From positions 50,116,001 through 50,180,000 of the forward strand of contig NC_091010.1 in the NCBI RefSeq assembly GCF_041146395.1: a stretch of DNA of 64,000 nt. Direction: 5' to 3'. Made by a program: the position numbers and the translations under genes. This document shows, piece after piece, positions 14,603 through 27,110 of the stretch. Every line of letters begins with the position of its first letter. The stretch's first letter is position 1. The notes beneath the pieces were generated by a model, which did not search any database, was not told the origin of the DNA, and saw only the letters and a program-made list of their open reading frames with translations. The stretch comes from Eulemur rufifrons. Its lineage: Eukaryota > Chordata > Mammalia > Primates > Lemuridae.

Positions 14603-15168
14603 AAAATTCACACGAAAGCACCCTGTAAGTTTGCAGGGCCCCTGTGAAGTAATAGTTTTCACCTCTTATTATCAGCAAAGATTAAAAAGTTTTATTACAC
14701 CCACATCTGGTGAGAGTGCAAGGAAAGAGGCATTCTCTTGCATTTATTTTGGGAATTTTTGGAATTTAAATTGGTGCTGCTTTTAAGGAAAGCAATTTGG
14801 CAATATTAAAAAAATTTTTTTTTTTTAATTCACACAGGATTTGGTCTAGGAATTCTACTTCTATGAATTTATCCTATAGATATACTATACAAATGAGCAA
14901 AGATAATATTTAAGGATGTTCCTATAATATTATTTGGTTTCTTCTTTCGAGAATTGACCATCTTTTACTTTTTTTCCCGTTTCTTGACCCCAACTATTTT
15001 ACTGCTGAGTTTTTATACATTTCCAAGAAAATTCCTCTTCCAATTCCACATTATCTTGTTCCAGTCACTAGAAAAGGTGTATGGTTTCCAAATTTGTTTT
15101 ACAAAATAACAAATTCTTACTCTTAAATCTGATAAACAGTAATATGTAACAAATGTCATTCATAAGCT
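14603..15168 (+). repeat. Old L1 (L1ME-like) fragment
   Basis: The pattern 'aaggaaagcaatttggcaat' ... 'ggaattctacttctatgaat' ... 'ttatcctatagatatac' is typical of the L1 ORF2 C-terminal/3' region in plus sense. Diverged and open in no frame. Start uncertain. Confidence 0.6.
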
Positions 15169-15182
15169 TAGATTCTTAAATT

Positions 15183-15531
<349 letters not shown>

Positions 15532-15545
15532 TAGATTCTTAAATT

Positions 15546-15984
15546 AATTAAACACTCTAGTAAAAGAAACATTTGAAAAGTACAAAAAAATCTTCCTTAT
15601 AATATTATTTGTAAAAGCAAAAAACCAAATACTACCCACATATTTATGTGGGAAAATCTGGTTAAAAAGTTATGGTCTGTCTATGTAGTGGAATAATATG
15701 ATACCTCTATGAAGGTATCTATATGTATTGATATGAAAAGACATATAGACTACATTTAAATGAAACCAATTAGGTTGCAGAGCAGTTTACATGTTATACT
15801 CTCACTTGTGCAACAAAAGTGACATATGTGTATATGGTTGTAGATTAATAGGCTATTTCTGGAAAGATATACAAACATAATTAACAGTGATTCCTTCTGG
15901 AAAATGGTACTAGGGGAAAAGGGGTACAAGATCTTAATCTTTTACTTTCTATCCCATTTTATTATTCCACTCTTTTTAAAGAAT
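15546..15984 (+). repeat. Old L1 fragment, continuation across the Alu
   Basis: 'ttatttgtaaaagcaaaaaa', 'ggtctgtctatgtagtggaa' and 'gaaaagacatatagactaca' follow the order of an L1ME-type 3' region, plus sense, and probably belong with 14603-15168. Confidence 0.6.
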
Positions 15985-16172
15985 AAACTGGGCATGGTGT
16001 CTCATGCCCGTAATCCCAGCACTTTGGGAGGTTGAGGCAAGAGGATTGCTTGAGGCTAGGAGTTCGAGGTTACAGTGAGCTATGATCATGCTACTGTACT
16101 CTAGCCTGCGTGACAGAGTGAGAACATGCCTCAAAATAAATAAAATAAAATAAAAATAAAATAAAATAAAGA
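15985..16172 (+). mobile_element. Alu monomer (FLAM/FRAM-like)
   Basis: A single Alu arm starting 'actgggcatggtgtctcatg' with a 'gagctatgatcatgctactg' core and a long (aaaat)n tail. Monomeric, hence an old Alu-related copy. Confidence 0.85.
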
Positions 16173-17835
16173 ATAAGATGAAAATGAAAGAGTTTTGGGG
16201 GAAGACAGCTCTGAGTAAGAGGAGTTTGCTGAAAGTTTATTTGTTGGTGAGTACTCTTGAATTTAACACCTGTGGAGGGAAGGGGCATGGAAAGGAAGCA
16301 GGATTGGACAGGGAAAAGTTAGACTGTGAAATAGTCTCAGCAAAGGCCTCAGCTAACCCCACTGGGGTCCCTGAAGCTGGATGGCCCTTCAGAGTTGTCC
16401 TGAGTTGGGATGAGAGGGCCAGGCCTTGCTAGACCCTGGCATCAACCAGTCAATGGATGAGGGCAGTCTCAGGAAGGGGATGTGGCCTGGGGAGGGAACA
16501 CTCTTCAGCTGGGACAATTCTGAAGAGTCATGAAGGTGGCACATTTTAGTACCATTTCTGTAGCAAAGCTTGTTTTCTGCAAGCCAATGACAGTTTAAAG
16601 CTATCAGTAAAAGCCCACACAGTTATCCCTTTCTCAGACAGCTGCTACAGCTAGGACAGCACTGGTGTTGGCTCCTGCTTCTTGAGTCTGGCTTCCCGTA
16701 TTCAAATATTGACCAACATCATTTGATTACTGGTCTTCTTGAGTGCTTAATGTTTCGTGTTAAGCAAATTGTGAACAGATGAAATGTCTTCCATATGAAA
16801 AAAAATCACTGTTCTTTTTCTTTTTTTAAACCCTGCTTCTACTCGTTGCTGAAAACTCTTATTAAAGGGCTTTTAAATCCTCTGGTTAATTTGCTACATG
16901 CTCTTGGGAATTAAGGGGATGCTGAATTTTTCCTTCTGTGAAGGAAAATAAGAATAAGTAATACTGTGACCATACAGAAACCCTCATTCTTTAATAAAAA
17001 TGATGTTTTATTGAAGCTGAACATCACCTTACAGCGCTTTTATGTTAATAATTGAGCTAGCGGGTTTTGACTGCTCAATAAAGGGATAATTTGAAAATAA
17101 CTCAGTTGGCGTGGTTATCTGGAAAAATCTGGATACTATCAAAACATTCAAAACATAATGGAACATAACTTTCCTTTGGGAGAAACTATACCATGCAGTT
17201 CCAGGGGAAGACAAAGGAAAGCTTTCTGGAAGCGAATAAGTGCCTCTGAGTTTGTTGGTTTAGCAGGATTGGTTCTGGTGCTGGATGGAAGCAATACTTG
17301 GCTTCAGAGCAGTCTTTATCCCTTAATAATTCCCTAATCCTTGTTGTTATGTGAACCAGCAAACATTTGAAAGGCAAAGCTGTAGCATGGAATTAGGATG
17401 GTCTCCCGAGTGAGGCAGAGGGGTTGAACGGGACCAAAGGACTTGCAGGGGTCCAGCTGAAGCCTACATTTTGTGAAATTTAGTGAATATCAATTAGAAG
17501 CAAGATGTTCTGCAAATCCCAGTATAATTATTGGTGCCAATGACAGGTATAAAAACCAACAAAGTAGCTTCCGTATTACAGAAAGAATCACAGAAAGGGG
17601 AAGGCTTCCTCAGTGGTGGCTCAAAATTGTATTTAATAAGTGGAAGGGGCTTTACTTTACTTCACCTTAACAAGAGATTATAGATACATTTAACAGATGA
17701 TTGTCATTCAGAATTAGTAACCAAAAACAAATACATCTTTATTAAAAACTCAACCAAAATAAAATTTGTAAGAATTAGTACATATAACATGTTGGAATTG
17801 TTTTAAACCCTCTCTGAAAAACAAAAACTTCATTT
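16173..17835. other. Intergenic, no recognised gene
   Basis: Mixed-composition sequence. 16190-16560 is more GC-rich and looks like an old unclassified interspersed repeat. No conserved domain is visible in the short frames, including 16178-16432 and 17186-17377. Confidence 0.45.
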
Positions 17836-17849
17836 AAAAAGTGATCATA

Positions 17850-18187
17850 GGCCGGGCGCGGTGGCTCACGCCTGTAATCCTAGCACTCTGGGAGGCCGAG
17901 GCGGGTGGATTGCTTGAGGTCAGGAGTTCGAGACCAGCCTGAGCAAGAGCGAGACCCCGTCTCTACTAAAAATAGAAAGACATTATATGGACAACTAAAA
18001 ATCTATATAGAAAAAAAAATTAGCCAGGCATAGTGGCGCATGCCTGTAGTCCCAGCTACTCAGGAGGCTGAGGCAGTAGAATCGCTTAAGCCGAGGAGTC
18101 TGAGGTTGCTGTGAGCTAAGCTGACGCCACGGCACTCACTCTAGCCTGGGCAACAAAGTGAGACTCTGTCTCAACAAAAAAAAAAAA
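17850..18187 (+). mobile_element. Alu SINE, strepsirrhine type
   Basis: Well preserved full-length copy beginning ggccgggcgcggtggctcac. Direct repeats of about 13 bp (aaaagtgatcata) flank it. Confidence 0.95.
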
Positions 18188-18197
18188 AGTGATCATA

Positions 18198-18590
18198 GAT
18201 TGCAACTGTTTTAAAAGGTGTAATAGAGGTCAATAGGGTTTACCTTTAAAATCCAATTCAGTGTCTGGGCATCTCTAACTGAGGCTGTTGTAAAAGGCAA
18301 TAATGTCCAGATGCGTCAAGAAGAAATGAAATTTCTGATGCAGCAGGTGAGTAGATGACAGCCTCCCACGTGGAGTGGCAGGGCACCCCGTCCATAAGAG
18401 GGGAGATAAGAACAGCTCCTCGATGCAACTAGAACTCTGAGCGGCCACGTGAGCGAGGCCGGTCCTGTGTGCTGGGTGAGGAGGCTCCTGGCGCATGCAC
18501 CATCATGCCTGAGCTGCCTGGGAGCCAACCACCAGAGCTGTGGGTAGGCTATCCGGAACCTGCCAGTCCTCTGCCTTCCTGCTAACTGAT
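18198..18590. other. Unassigned stretch with an exon-like block
   Basis: No repeat is recognised. An 85-nt block at 18262-18346 is bounded by an AG acceptor and a strong CAG/GTGAGT donor and is open in one frame. Alternatively, the minus strand has an open frame at 18275-18496 (73 codons), with an AATAAA-like signal further down near 17745. Neither reading matches a family I know. Confidence 0.3.
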
Positions 18591-18935
18591 GACAGACACA
18601 TGAGCAAGCCTAGATATAATAATGGATCTCAAGATGAGATCATCTGGGATTACCTGGGTGGGCCCTAAATCCGACAAGTATACTTATAAGAGACACACAG
18701 AAGAGAAGACAGAAGAGGGTAAGGCCATGTGAAGGCCAAGGTAGAGATTGCAGTGATACAGCCACAAGCGAAGAAACCCTACCATTACCAAAAGCTAGAA
18801 GAGGCAAGGAACAAAATCTCTCTAGCACCTCTGGAGGGAGCATGTCCTGGCCCTGCTGACACCCTAGTTTTGAATTCTGGCTTCTGGAACTGTGAAGAGA
18901 AAGAGAATAAAGTTCTATTATTTTAAGGCAAAAAA
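18591..18935 (+). mobile_element. MLT1-like (ERVL-MaLR) LTR fragment
   Basis: The 3' two-thirds of an old MaLR LTR: 'tacctgggtgggccctaaat', 'acttataagagacacacaga', 'aaggccatgtgaaggccaag', 'ccctgctgacaccctagttt', 'ctggaactgtgaaga' and an 'aataaagttctattatttta' end. No internal proviral sequence is nearby. Confidence 0.8.
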
Positions 18936-19480
18936 TTAAAAAGAAAAAGGAAAAGAACAGAATATAAAATAATAGAAGTTGAAGGTAGAAAGGGATCTTT
19001 GTAAGTCACTCAGTCAAACTGCTAGTATTTAAAGGACATATCTGAAATGTCATAGAATGGGACAGAGGCTAAGGCAACAGGTAAGATCCTGGATGTTTAA
19101 ATGATTATGCTGAGGTCTATGTCACAGGCCAGGACTACCTCTACTTTATAAGTCACCTTTGTTAAAACCAGAAAAAGGTGATCCCCTGGACCAACACAGA
19201 CTTCACAGACACTTGCCCTGGTTAAGGAAATGTGGGGCTGGATTTCAGTCTTCCCTTACTCCCTTGGCTGTGAGTTTTCATGTGGTGCACAAAAGCCAAA
19301 CATGTGGTCTTTCCACAAGCCAAAGAGAAATCTAGAAACCAGAATTCCTAACTCAGTTCATCTGGGAGCGAGGTAATTACAGTCAGCACAGTTTGAACTC
19401 AAAGGTTCCAACACACAATAATTTTTCCAGCAATCAGGTAGAGATCAGGGTGGATAAGACTTGATAGTGATGGAAATCAA
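18936..19480. other. Intergenic, nothing firm
   Basis: A short stretch at about 18975-19060 resembles a MIR/L2 relic. The rest is unassigned. Confidence 0.4.
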
Positions 19481-19487
19481 GGCACTG

Positions 19488-19784
19488 TTGTTTTGTTTGT
19501 TTGTATGTTTGAGACAGGGTCTTTCTCCATTGCCCAGGCTAGAGTGCAGTGGTGTCATAATAGCTCACTGCAACCTCAAACTTTGCAGGTTCAAAGGATC
19601 CTTCTGCCTCTGCTTCCTGAGTAGCTGGGACTACAGGGGCATACCACCATGTTCAACTAATTTTTCTGTTTTTTGTAGAGATGGGGTCTCACTATGTTGT
19701 TCAGGCTGGTTTTGAACTCCTGGCCTCAAGTGATCCTCCCTCAAAGTGCTAGGATCACAGGCATGAGCCACCGTGCCTGGCCTT
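19488..19784 (-). mobile_element. Alu SINE, older copy
   Basis: Reverse-oriented dimeric Alu, more diverged than the lemur-type copies ('agtgcagtggtgtcataata', 'cactgcaacctcaaactttg'). It lacks the strepsirrhine middle insert, which suggests a common-primate (AluJ-like) copy. Confidence 0.88.
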
Positions 19785-20305
19785 GAGGAACTGTTGATGC
19801 AAGATAAGAGTGGAATACAGAATGAATGAAGAACTCTTATCTCCAGAGGTCAAGTTCTAGTGGAGGATCTTAAGGGCTAAAGAAGAATGATGATAAAGAA
19901 GCAGCTTGGAAACTGGTCATGAAGCAGTGCTTGGCCTCTGTTATTTCTATTCCAAAGAAGTTCCCTCATGCTGAAGGGACACGTTTGAACTGAGATATGG
20001 GGGAACTGAATGTGTGTATTGAGGGGGCTGGGAATTGGTCTTTGGTGGGAAAACTAAACAAACAAGCAAAGAAAACAAACAAAAAACAGCCTCCATTTGA
20101 TTTTGGAGTAAACTTGAGTTCCACCAGACATGAAACAGGACATATCTTCTCAATTTATCCACTTCAGTCCAATGTTGTTTTTAAGACTTGAACAAATAAA
20201 TATGCAACTTTGTATTAGCACATTAGAACTATGTTGTGTAGCTCAATTTAAGATCAAGAAAGAATTTCAGGAAACATTCCACATCTGAGTCCGATTATAT
20301 TGCTA
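19785..20305. other. Intergenic, no recognised feature
   Basis: Nothing recognisable between the two flanking Alus. Confidence 0.45.
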
Positions 20306-20568
20306 CTAGGGTCTTGCTCTGTCACCCAGGCTAGAGTGCAGTAGTAGGCTCATGGTTCACTGCAGCCTCAAACCCCTGGGCTCAAGGGATCCTCCTGCCT
20401 CAGCCTCCTGAGTAGCAGGTACCACCACACCTGGCTAATCTTTTTTATTTTTTGTAGAGATGGGGTCTGGCCTTGTTGCTCAAGCTCATCTCTTGGCACC
20501 AAGCAATCCTCCTACCTCAGCCTCCCAAAGTGCTAGGATTATAGGAGTGAGCCACTGCCCTTGCCTAG
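20306..20568 (-). mobile_element. Alu SINE, old and diverged
   Basis: Reverse-oriented; 'gggtcttgctctgtcaccca' to 'ggagtgagccactgcccttg'. No T-run is preserved at its 3' end. Confidence 0.85.
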
Positions 20569-21040
20569 AATTTAGGTTTCTTTACAAAAACTTACATAGC
20601 CATTGATTATGATCTCAGGGCCTTTTGAATAACTACCAAAATGTCATCTAAGCTTTTAAACTGTCATTAAAGATTTTCAAATAGTTTAAAATTTTTTCAT
20701 TAGGCAAATTTAGGGTATTTTATTTTATTATCAGAATTAACAGTATAACATTAATTTCAATTTAAAACTATTCTGGTGTTAACTCTTTGCAATTTTAAGG
20801 ATTAGAATTGCAATTACTGAATTACTGAAAGGTTAGTGTGGTTTTCTTAAAGTCTGGTCCCTTGAACACCAATCATGCAAGATGGTACTTTCTAATATAG
20901 ATTCTGGGGTTAAAAATGTTTGGGAAACACTGGATACTGTTGTGCAGAAACACAAAACACATTATTCCATTAAAAGTTCTGCAGTAAGAGGTTTTAAAAC
21001 TTTAACCAAAAGAGTTTCCCAAAGTTATATGACTATAGTA
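20569..21040. other. Intergenic, no recognised feature
   Basis: AT-rich, no gene or clear repeat. Confidence 0.45.
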
Positions 21041-21353
21041 CTCTTTTTTTTTTTTTTCCTGGGGGGGCGGACAGAGTCTGGCTTTGTCACCCAGGGTAGA
21101 TAGAGTGCAGTGACATCATCGTAGCTCTCTGCAACCTCAAACTTCTAACCTCAACCTCCTGGGCTCAAGTGATCCTCCTGAATAGCTGGGACTACAGGCA
21201 CATGCCACCATGCCCAGCTAATTTTTCTATTTTTAGTAGAGATGGGTCTCACTCTTGCTCCGGGTGGTCTGTAACTCCTGAACTCAAGTGATCCTCCCAC
21301 CTAGGCCTCCCAGAGTGCTAGGATAACAGGCATGAGCCACCAAGGCTGGCCTC
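21041..21353 (-). mobile_element. Alu SINE
   Basis: Reverse-oriented dimer with T-run at about 21043-21058 and a 'gggggggcgg' block at its 3' end. The copy is moderately diverged. Confidence 0.88.
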
Positions 21354-21715
21354 CTTTTTAGAGTAAAATTTAAGTTTACTTAATATTGTTCCACTTACAG
21401 ATTTTTGCATACTACACGTTCCTAAAATTTAGTGGCTTAAATTAACAACAATCTCTTTTTTTTAGCTCATCAATCTGCAATTTGGGTGGGGCTCAAGGGG
21501 AAAAGCTTGTCTTTTCTCTGCATGGTGTCAGCAGAGGTAGATTGACTAGGGGATGAAAGATGAAGTTCAGGATGGTTCACTCATATTGCTAGCAGGTTCA
21601 TGTTGACTGTCAGCTGGGATTTCAATCAAGACTGAGGGTACAGGTCTCTACACAAGCCTCTCCATGGGTAGTTTGGGCTTCTTCAGATCATTGTGGTGGG
21701 CTTTATTTTGTAAAT

Positions 21716-22016
21716 TATTTCTTATTTTTAAATTTTTTTAGAGATAGGGTCTTGTTCTGTTTCCCAGGCTGGAGTGCAGTGGCAAGACCATAGGTCACTG
21801 CAGCCTTAAACTCCTGAGCTCAAGTGATCCTTTTACCTCACCCTTACTAATAGCTGGGACTACAGGTGCATGACAGCTAATTTTTCTTATTTTTTGTAGA
21901 GACAGGGTTTTACTATATTGCCCCGGCTGGTCTTGAATTCCTGGCCTCAAGTGATCATCCTGCCTCAGCCCCTCAAAGCAATGGGATTACAGGTGTGAGC
22001 CACCATATCCAGCATG
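21716..22016 (-). mobile_element. Alu SINE, older copy
   Basis: Reverse-oriented; 'gggtcttgttctgtttccca' to 'gtgagccaccatatccagca'. Third member of a run of reverse-oriented old Alus (with 20306 and 21041). Confidence 0.87.
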
Positions 22017-22199
22017 GTAGTGGGTTCTAGGACAGAGTGTCCCAGGTAATAGGAAGTGGGAATTGCTAATTTCTCAAGGCTTGGGTCTGCAAACTGGCAC
22101 AATGTCACTTTTGCTGTATTATGCTGGTTAAGCAGTCACAGATCCAAGATGCAAGAGGAGGAGACATAAACTCTTATCTCTTGACAGGAGGAGTTTCAA

Positions 22200-22370
22200 A
22201 GAATGTAGGGGTTATATGTTGAAATTATACATATAGGAAAATGTACAGATTGTAAGTCCAGAGTTTAGTGAATTTTGCAAAGTAAACTCATCCATTCAAT
22301 CAGCATCCAGAAGCCCCCTTTCTGTCTTCTTCCAGTCACTACCCCCTCAAGGGCAACCAACATCTTGACC
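22200..22370 (-). repeat. Old L1 3'-end fragment (tentative)
   Basis: 'aaattatacatataggaaaa' to 'cagcatccagaagcccc' resembles an L1M 3' UTR in reverse sense. Weak. Confidence 0.4.
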
Positions 22371-22389
22371 TTTAATACCAAAGATCAGT

Positions 22390-22555
22390 ACAGGGTTTCT
22401 CAACATTAGCTGAATAATTCTTTGAGCTGTCCTGTGCATCGCAGATGTTCAGCAGCATCCCTAGCCTCTACCTACCAGATGCCAATAGCATCCCCTCCCC
22501 TAGTTGTGACAACTAAAAATGTCTCTACAAATTACCAAATATCACTGGGTTAAAA
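22390..22555 (-). mobile_element. MER20 hAT-Charlie DNA transposon remnant
   Basis: 'gggtttctcaacattagctg', 'ctgtcctgtgcatcgcagat', 'agcagcatccctagcctcta' and 'gttgtgacaactaaaaatgt' run in the order of the reverse complement of MER20, a non-autonomous hAT element. Confidence 0.82.
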
Positions 22556-22584
22556 AATAATCTCTCTCATATTATTTGTCTAAA

Positions 22585-22740
22585 TTCCACTTACTCATCT
22601 AGAATGTAAGTTCCAAGAGACTGCCAGGGATTTTTTTTGGTCTGTTTTGATTTTGACTGATTCCTCAGTCCTAAGGATACTGCCTGGCATACAGTAGAAA
22701 ACTGATGACTATCTTTTGAACGAACAAATGAACGAAAGGT
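22585..22740 (+). repeat. L2 LINE 3' end
   Basis: 'atgtaagttccaagagactg', 'ggatactgcctggcatacag' and the repeated 'aacgaacaaatgaacgaa' end are typical of L2. Confidence 0.8.
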
Positions 22741-23790
22741 AGCAATTCTAAATAGTTGTTTAAAGAGTCAACTCTGGAATATGTATTTTATTCAGCTGAA
22801 CCCTTAATCACAAATCATTTTTGTTAGAAATGACCATTTTATGAAGTTGACATTGGTATAAAATGCAAGAATATATTGCCTCTAATAGGAATCTACATTG
22901 GTTCATTTCCTCCTGTAGTAACACGAAATATGAGCCATGGAAATGCAAAAGATTGGGATTTATCAGACAAATAGGCAGTGCCTTATGATGGTGTTAATAA
23001 TTTAATGTAATAAGCCTCCAATTGTGGTTTGTAATTGTCTTAACAGCTTTGTGAAACAGGAATGCACAGTAAGAAAGTTTTCATTAAGAACCTGGGAGAG
23101 GCACTAGGTCCTGAGAGATTAGAAGAGGAAAAGAGGAAGAGTATGACAGTAGTAAGCACTCAGGTAGGGTAGTTATTTCTTTACAGTAGAAACTTGAAAA
23201 TTCCTTTTACAAGACAGCCACTGATATTACTCTGAAAATCTCCCCCTCTCTCCCCAGTGCCTGTGGTAGTTTTTTCCCATCTCACTAGGCAAATTTCCTA
23301 AGTGTTACCCTGACAATAGTTTTAAGTGGAACCAGGGTACTCCATGAATTTTGATGGATATTGTTATGTCTTTCTTTTTGAAATTACTAACTGCATGTAT
23401 TGACTCTTTAGTCACCATTATGTCAGAAAAATGAACACAGTTACTAGTATATAAGGCAACTAAAATTAGGGGCACAGTAAAAATAGAATTTTGCAATTGC
23501 AAAGTTCTTAGAGATCATATAGTCATTTTGACGAGGTGAAGTGCTACAAAAATTTTACATTAGGAGTTACCCCATTTTCTGGGTCATTCTGAATTATTTT
23601 ATTACCCTGAAGATACCTCTGTTAAAAGTGAAATTCCTGTGTAAGCCACAAAGTGTGGAGAAGTGGCTTGCCCAATGTCACAGAGCTAATGTCAGGACAG
23701 ATAATTTGGAAGCAATGATCAAAACTATCACATCAAACATATGTCTTATGAAACAAAGACAGAACAAATGTAATACATAAAAGTAAGGAG
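22741..23790. other. Intergenic, no recognised gene
   Basis: Only a weak MIR/L3-like remnant at about 23640-23715 ('cttgcccaatgtcacagagc'). Confidence 0.45.
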
Positions 23791-24099
<309 letters not shown>

Positions 24100-24103
<4 letters not shown>

Positions 24104-24770
24104 GTTGACCATTCAAATACTTAAACTTCAAAAGATGTTATAGTGTCTAGATTTTTAAACAGGAATTTGAATACCACTGGTAAAAGAAATGTGTTTATAC
24201 AGTTTTTATTTTCTAATTTCCCAAGACTTGGATATGTTAAGTCTTCTCATTACACTGCCAAATGCTTATGATTCATGCTAGCAGAAGTTACTAGGGATGA
24301 GGAGAAGGTGGGAGTGTGTGTGTAACAGTTCTGTATGACGCAGAAAGAGAGATGAATTAGGAGGGAAGATATTTTTAGATTCCTTTTTTGAAACAAAAAA
24401 AAAAGAGCTTAAATCAGGTGATTTGTTTACCTTTTTTGTTTTTCAAATAGGGAAAAAATGACCAAAAAGTGAATTAGAATTTTCTGAATCACACACAATT
24501 CTATTTCAGGAGAATAATTTTCATAATTGCAGGGTTACTTTCTTAAAATACCTGAAAAAATTCCTTTCTAAAAATATACCTCCAGAAGGATAGAAAAATG
24601 TATTTGTGTCACAGAGTACTTGTACATCAAAGGAATTTGCTACTTCCATCTAACCTACACAGTAGCATTTAAAGAACTAACTAGTAAATTTACTGTCTAA
24701 GTTAGACATAAGGAAGGGGAAAGGAACTGACATGTAATTTCTTTCACTAGGTTTACAATTTTAAAATTTT
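24100..24770. other. Intergenic, no recognised feature
   Basis: AT-rich sequence with no recognisable gene or repeat. Confidence 0.45.
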
Positions 24771-24905
24771 CATTCATTCATTAAAGAATAATTTATGAAA
24801 TAGGAAGACACTGGGTTAGATGCAGGGGGTACAGGATGAATAGAACATAGTATAGCCCCTGCCCTCAAAGTACTTTCAGTTTAGAGGGAGAAACATACAG
24901 ATACC
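24771..24905 (-). repeat. L2-like fragment
   Basis: 'attcattcattaaagaataa', 'gacactgggttagatgcagg' and 'cccctgccctcaaagtactt' match a reversed L2 3' region. Confidence 0.6.
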
Positions 24906-24919
24906 TCACCTACATACAC

Positions 24920-25085
24920 AGAAATACAAATGCTCCCATGCAAACACACCTGCATATACCCATACACACATACATTCACACACATACTACACATTTACAC
25001 AAAACATATATGCATGTTCACAAATACCCACTCACATACATATTCAGATATAAACATATGCGTTTACATATGTGCTTGTGTGTTA
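24920..25085 (+). repeat. Degenerate CA-rich/ACAT microsatellite
   Basis: Over about 165 bp, almost purely alternating cac/cat/tac words ('cacacacatactacacattt' and similar). It produces meaningless repetitive open frames. Confidence 0.8.
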
Positions 25086-25269
25086 ACAAAGTGCAGATAG
25101 TGAGTAGAGTATGTTTTCAAGTTAAGAAGGAAAGGAGAAAAACTTAACAGTGGCAGCTGTCTCAGTCCTGTGAGATGGCTATTGCAAGAGCTCAGTGAGG
25201 CTAAGGAGACAGTCTCTGTGGAGTTGTTAAATATTAGGGAGTTAGGTTTACCAAGATTTGGATTTAATT

Positions 25270-25465
25270 GCAAATCTACCATTATTATCTGTGAAGCCAT
25301 ACCAAGTTATTTAACTGTCTGCCTCAGTTTTCCTCCCTTTTACATAGGGATTTTCATAGTATTTACCTCATAGGGTGGGTATGAGGTTTAAATAAAATGA
25401 TGTGTGTAAACCACTTAGCACAGTGCCTGGCGTGTAGCAAGCACTCAGTACATACTAAATTTCCA
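25270..25465 (+). repeat. MIR SINE
   Basis: 'gtctgcctcagttttcctcc', 'atttacctcatagggtgggt' and 'cacagtgcctggcgtgtagc' appear in MIR order. Confidence 0.88.
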
Positions 25466-25914
25466 ATTTTTAATGATAGCCTCATTATTATCAAGGAAGA
25501 TTATTTACCAGGTAAATTGTGAAGATAGTACTCCCCTCCCTAAGCTGTTTAAAGAGAATGTCTTAAACTATTTTTAAGGTGAGTGGAGCCAAAAAATTGT
25601 GTATTAAATGAATACATGGTAACTGGCTAAACCTTACTTTTAAAGGTCTAAAAGTTCAGGGAAGCCAAACTATGATTTATAAATAACATAAATACTGTGT
25701 ATCATGGTGTTTACTGGGAAAATCTGAATCTGCCTAAATGACATCTTAGTATTATTAAATAATTTCTGTGGCTATAACTTTATGGTGAAAATGCATAACT
25801 TTTATTAACTCCACGATCATTTCACCAAAGTACGTTAGCTGGATACATCATTTATAGAATACTAACATCATTTGATATCATTCATTGATATGATGAGGCA
25901 ATTCATAAAATAAG
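25466..25914. other. Intergenic, no recognised feature
   Basis: Nothing recognised. Confidence 0.45.
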
Positions 25915-26430
25915 AAACAAAAGTTGTCAATATAGGTACGAAAAGGTGTTACATCATTAATAATCAGAGAATTCTAAGTTGAAATGACAGGTTATTTTGG
26001 GGCTATCAGCTTGGCAAAGACGAAAAAGATGGGTAATAGCCTGGGGCTGTTGACGGTGTAGTAAAATCGGCATTCTTATGCATTGTTGATAGGAGTGTAA
26101 ATTGGTACAATCAACCTTTCTACAGAAAAATTTGGCAATACAGGTAAAAAAATTTAATATAGTCTTTGATTCATCAATTCCACTTCTTGAATTGTATCCT
26201 AAGGAATTACAAAAAGACAAATACACGAAGATGCTTGCAAATGCCTGCTCATTGCAGTATTGTTTATGACAACAAAAAATTGGAAACCACCTAAATGCCT
26301 ACTAATAGAGAAATGTTTAAGTAAATTATGATACAGTTAGACAGTAGAACTCTATGCAGCTATTAAAAAGGGTGAGACAGATCTATTTGTGCCGGCATGG
26401 AAAGATCTCAATGTCCATATATTGGATGAT
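25915..26430 (+). repeat. Old L1 (L1ME-like) fragment
   Basis: 'gcattgttgataggagtgta', 'ttggaaaccacctaaatgcc' and 'tctatgcagctattaaaaag' are hallmarks of the L1 3' ORF2/UTR region in plus sense. Confidence 0.75.
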
Positions 26431-26827
26431 TCTGTCATTGCATTTTAAAAAAAGGTATGAATAGAAAAAATACATACACCAAACTTTAAAAATAGAGTTA
26501 TAATTTACATACCATATAATTCACCCATTGTAAGTGTACAATCCTCACTATAACCCAGTTACAGAATGTTTTTATTATTACCCCCAAAAGTTCCCTCATG
26601 CTCATAGGCTTAACTTTTTTGGACTGTATGCATTATTTTATTAAACGGAAAAGCTTTCATAAGAGATTCTTTTTTTTTTTCCATAATATATGAAAAAAAT
26701 CTATGAGAATATTTCTATTTCTTTTTTTTTTTTAAGGCTAGTCAAGTGAAGCAGTGGGAGTGGAGAAGGAACAAAGGAATATGTAACTGGTTGTGATCAA
26801 TTAGTTGTAAAAATTTTAATAAACTAG
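26431..26827. repeat. AT-rich, L1-like relic
   Basis: About 26485-26590 ('ataatttacataccatataa', 'ttcacccattgtaagtgtac') resembles a reversed L1 3' UTR. The remainder is T-rich and unassigned. Confidence 0.5.
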
Positions 26828-26937
26828 GTTTTTTTGTTTGTTTGTTTTTTGATACAGAGTCTCGCTCTGTTGCCCAGGCTAAAGTGCAGTGGCATTGTCA
26901 TAGCTCACCGCAATCTCAAACTCCTGGGCTCAAGCCT
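26828..26937 (-). mobile_element. Truncated Alu (left-arm fragment)
   Basis: 'gatacagagtctcgctctgt' to 'aatctcaaactcctgggctc' only; the rest of the dimer is missing. Confidence 0.85.
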
Positions 26938-26979
26938 ATTTCTTAATGGAATCTGAACTTTATCTGCTTTGTTAGTGAT

Positions 26980-27110
26980 TTTTTTGAAAACCATTTTATT
27001 GAAATATGATGGACATACAAAAAACTGTTCATATTTAATGTATACAACTTGATGAGTTTGGAGATACGTGTACATCACCACCACCTATGCCGTAAACATT
27101 ATTCATCATC
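26980..27110 (-). repeat. Old L1 3'-end fragment
   Basis: 'ttattgaaatatgatggaca', 'gtatacaacttgatgagttt' and 'acatcaccaccacctatgcc' are typical of a reversed L1M 3' UTR. Confidence 0.75.

Noticed and set aside
14327..14786. Other frames overlapping the cytochrome c retrocopy
   Set aside because: Shadows of the intact minus-strand cytochrome c frame or of its 5' flank.
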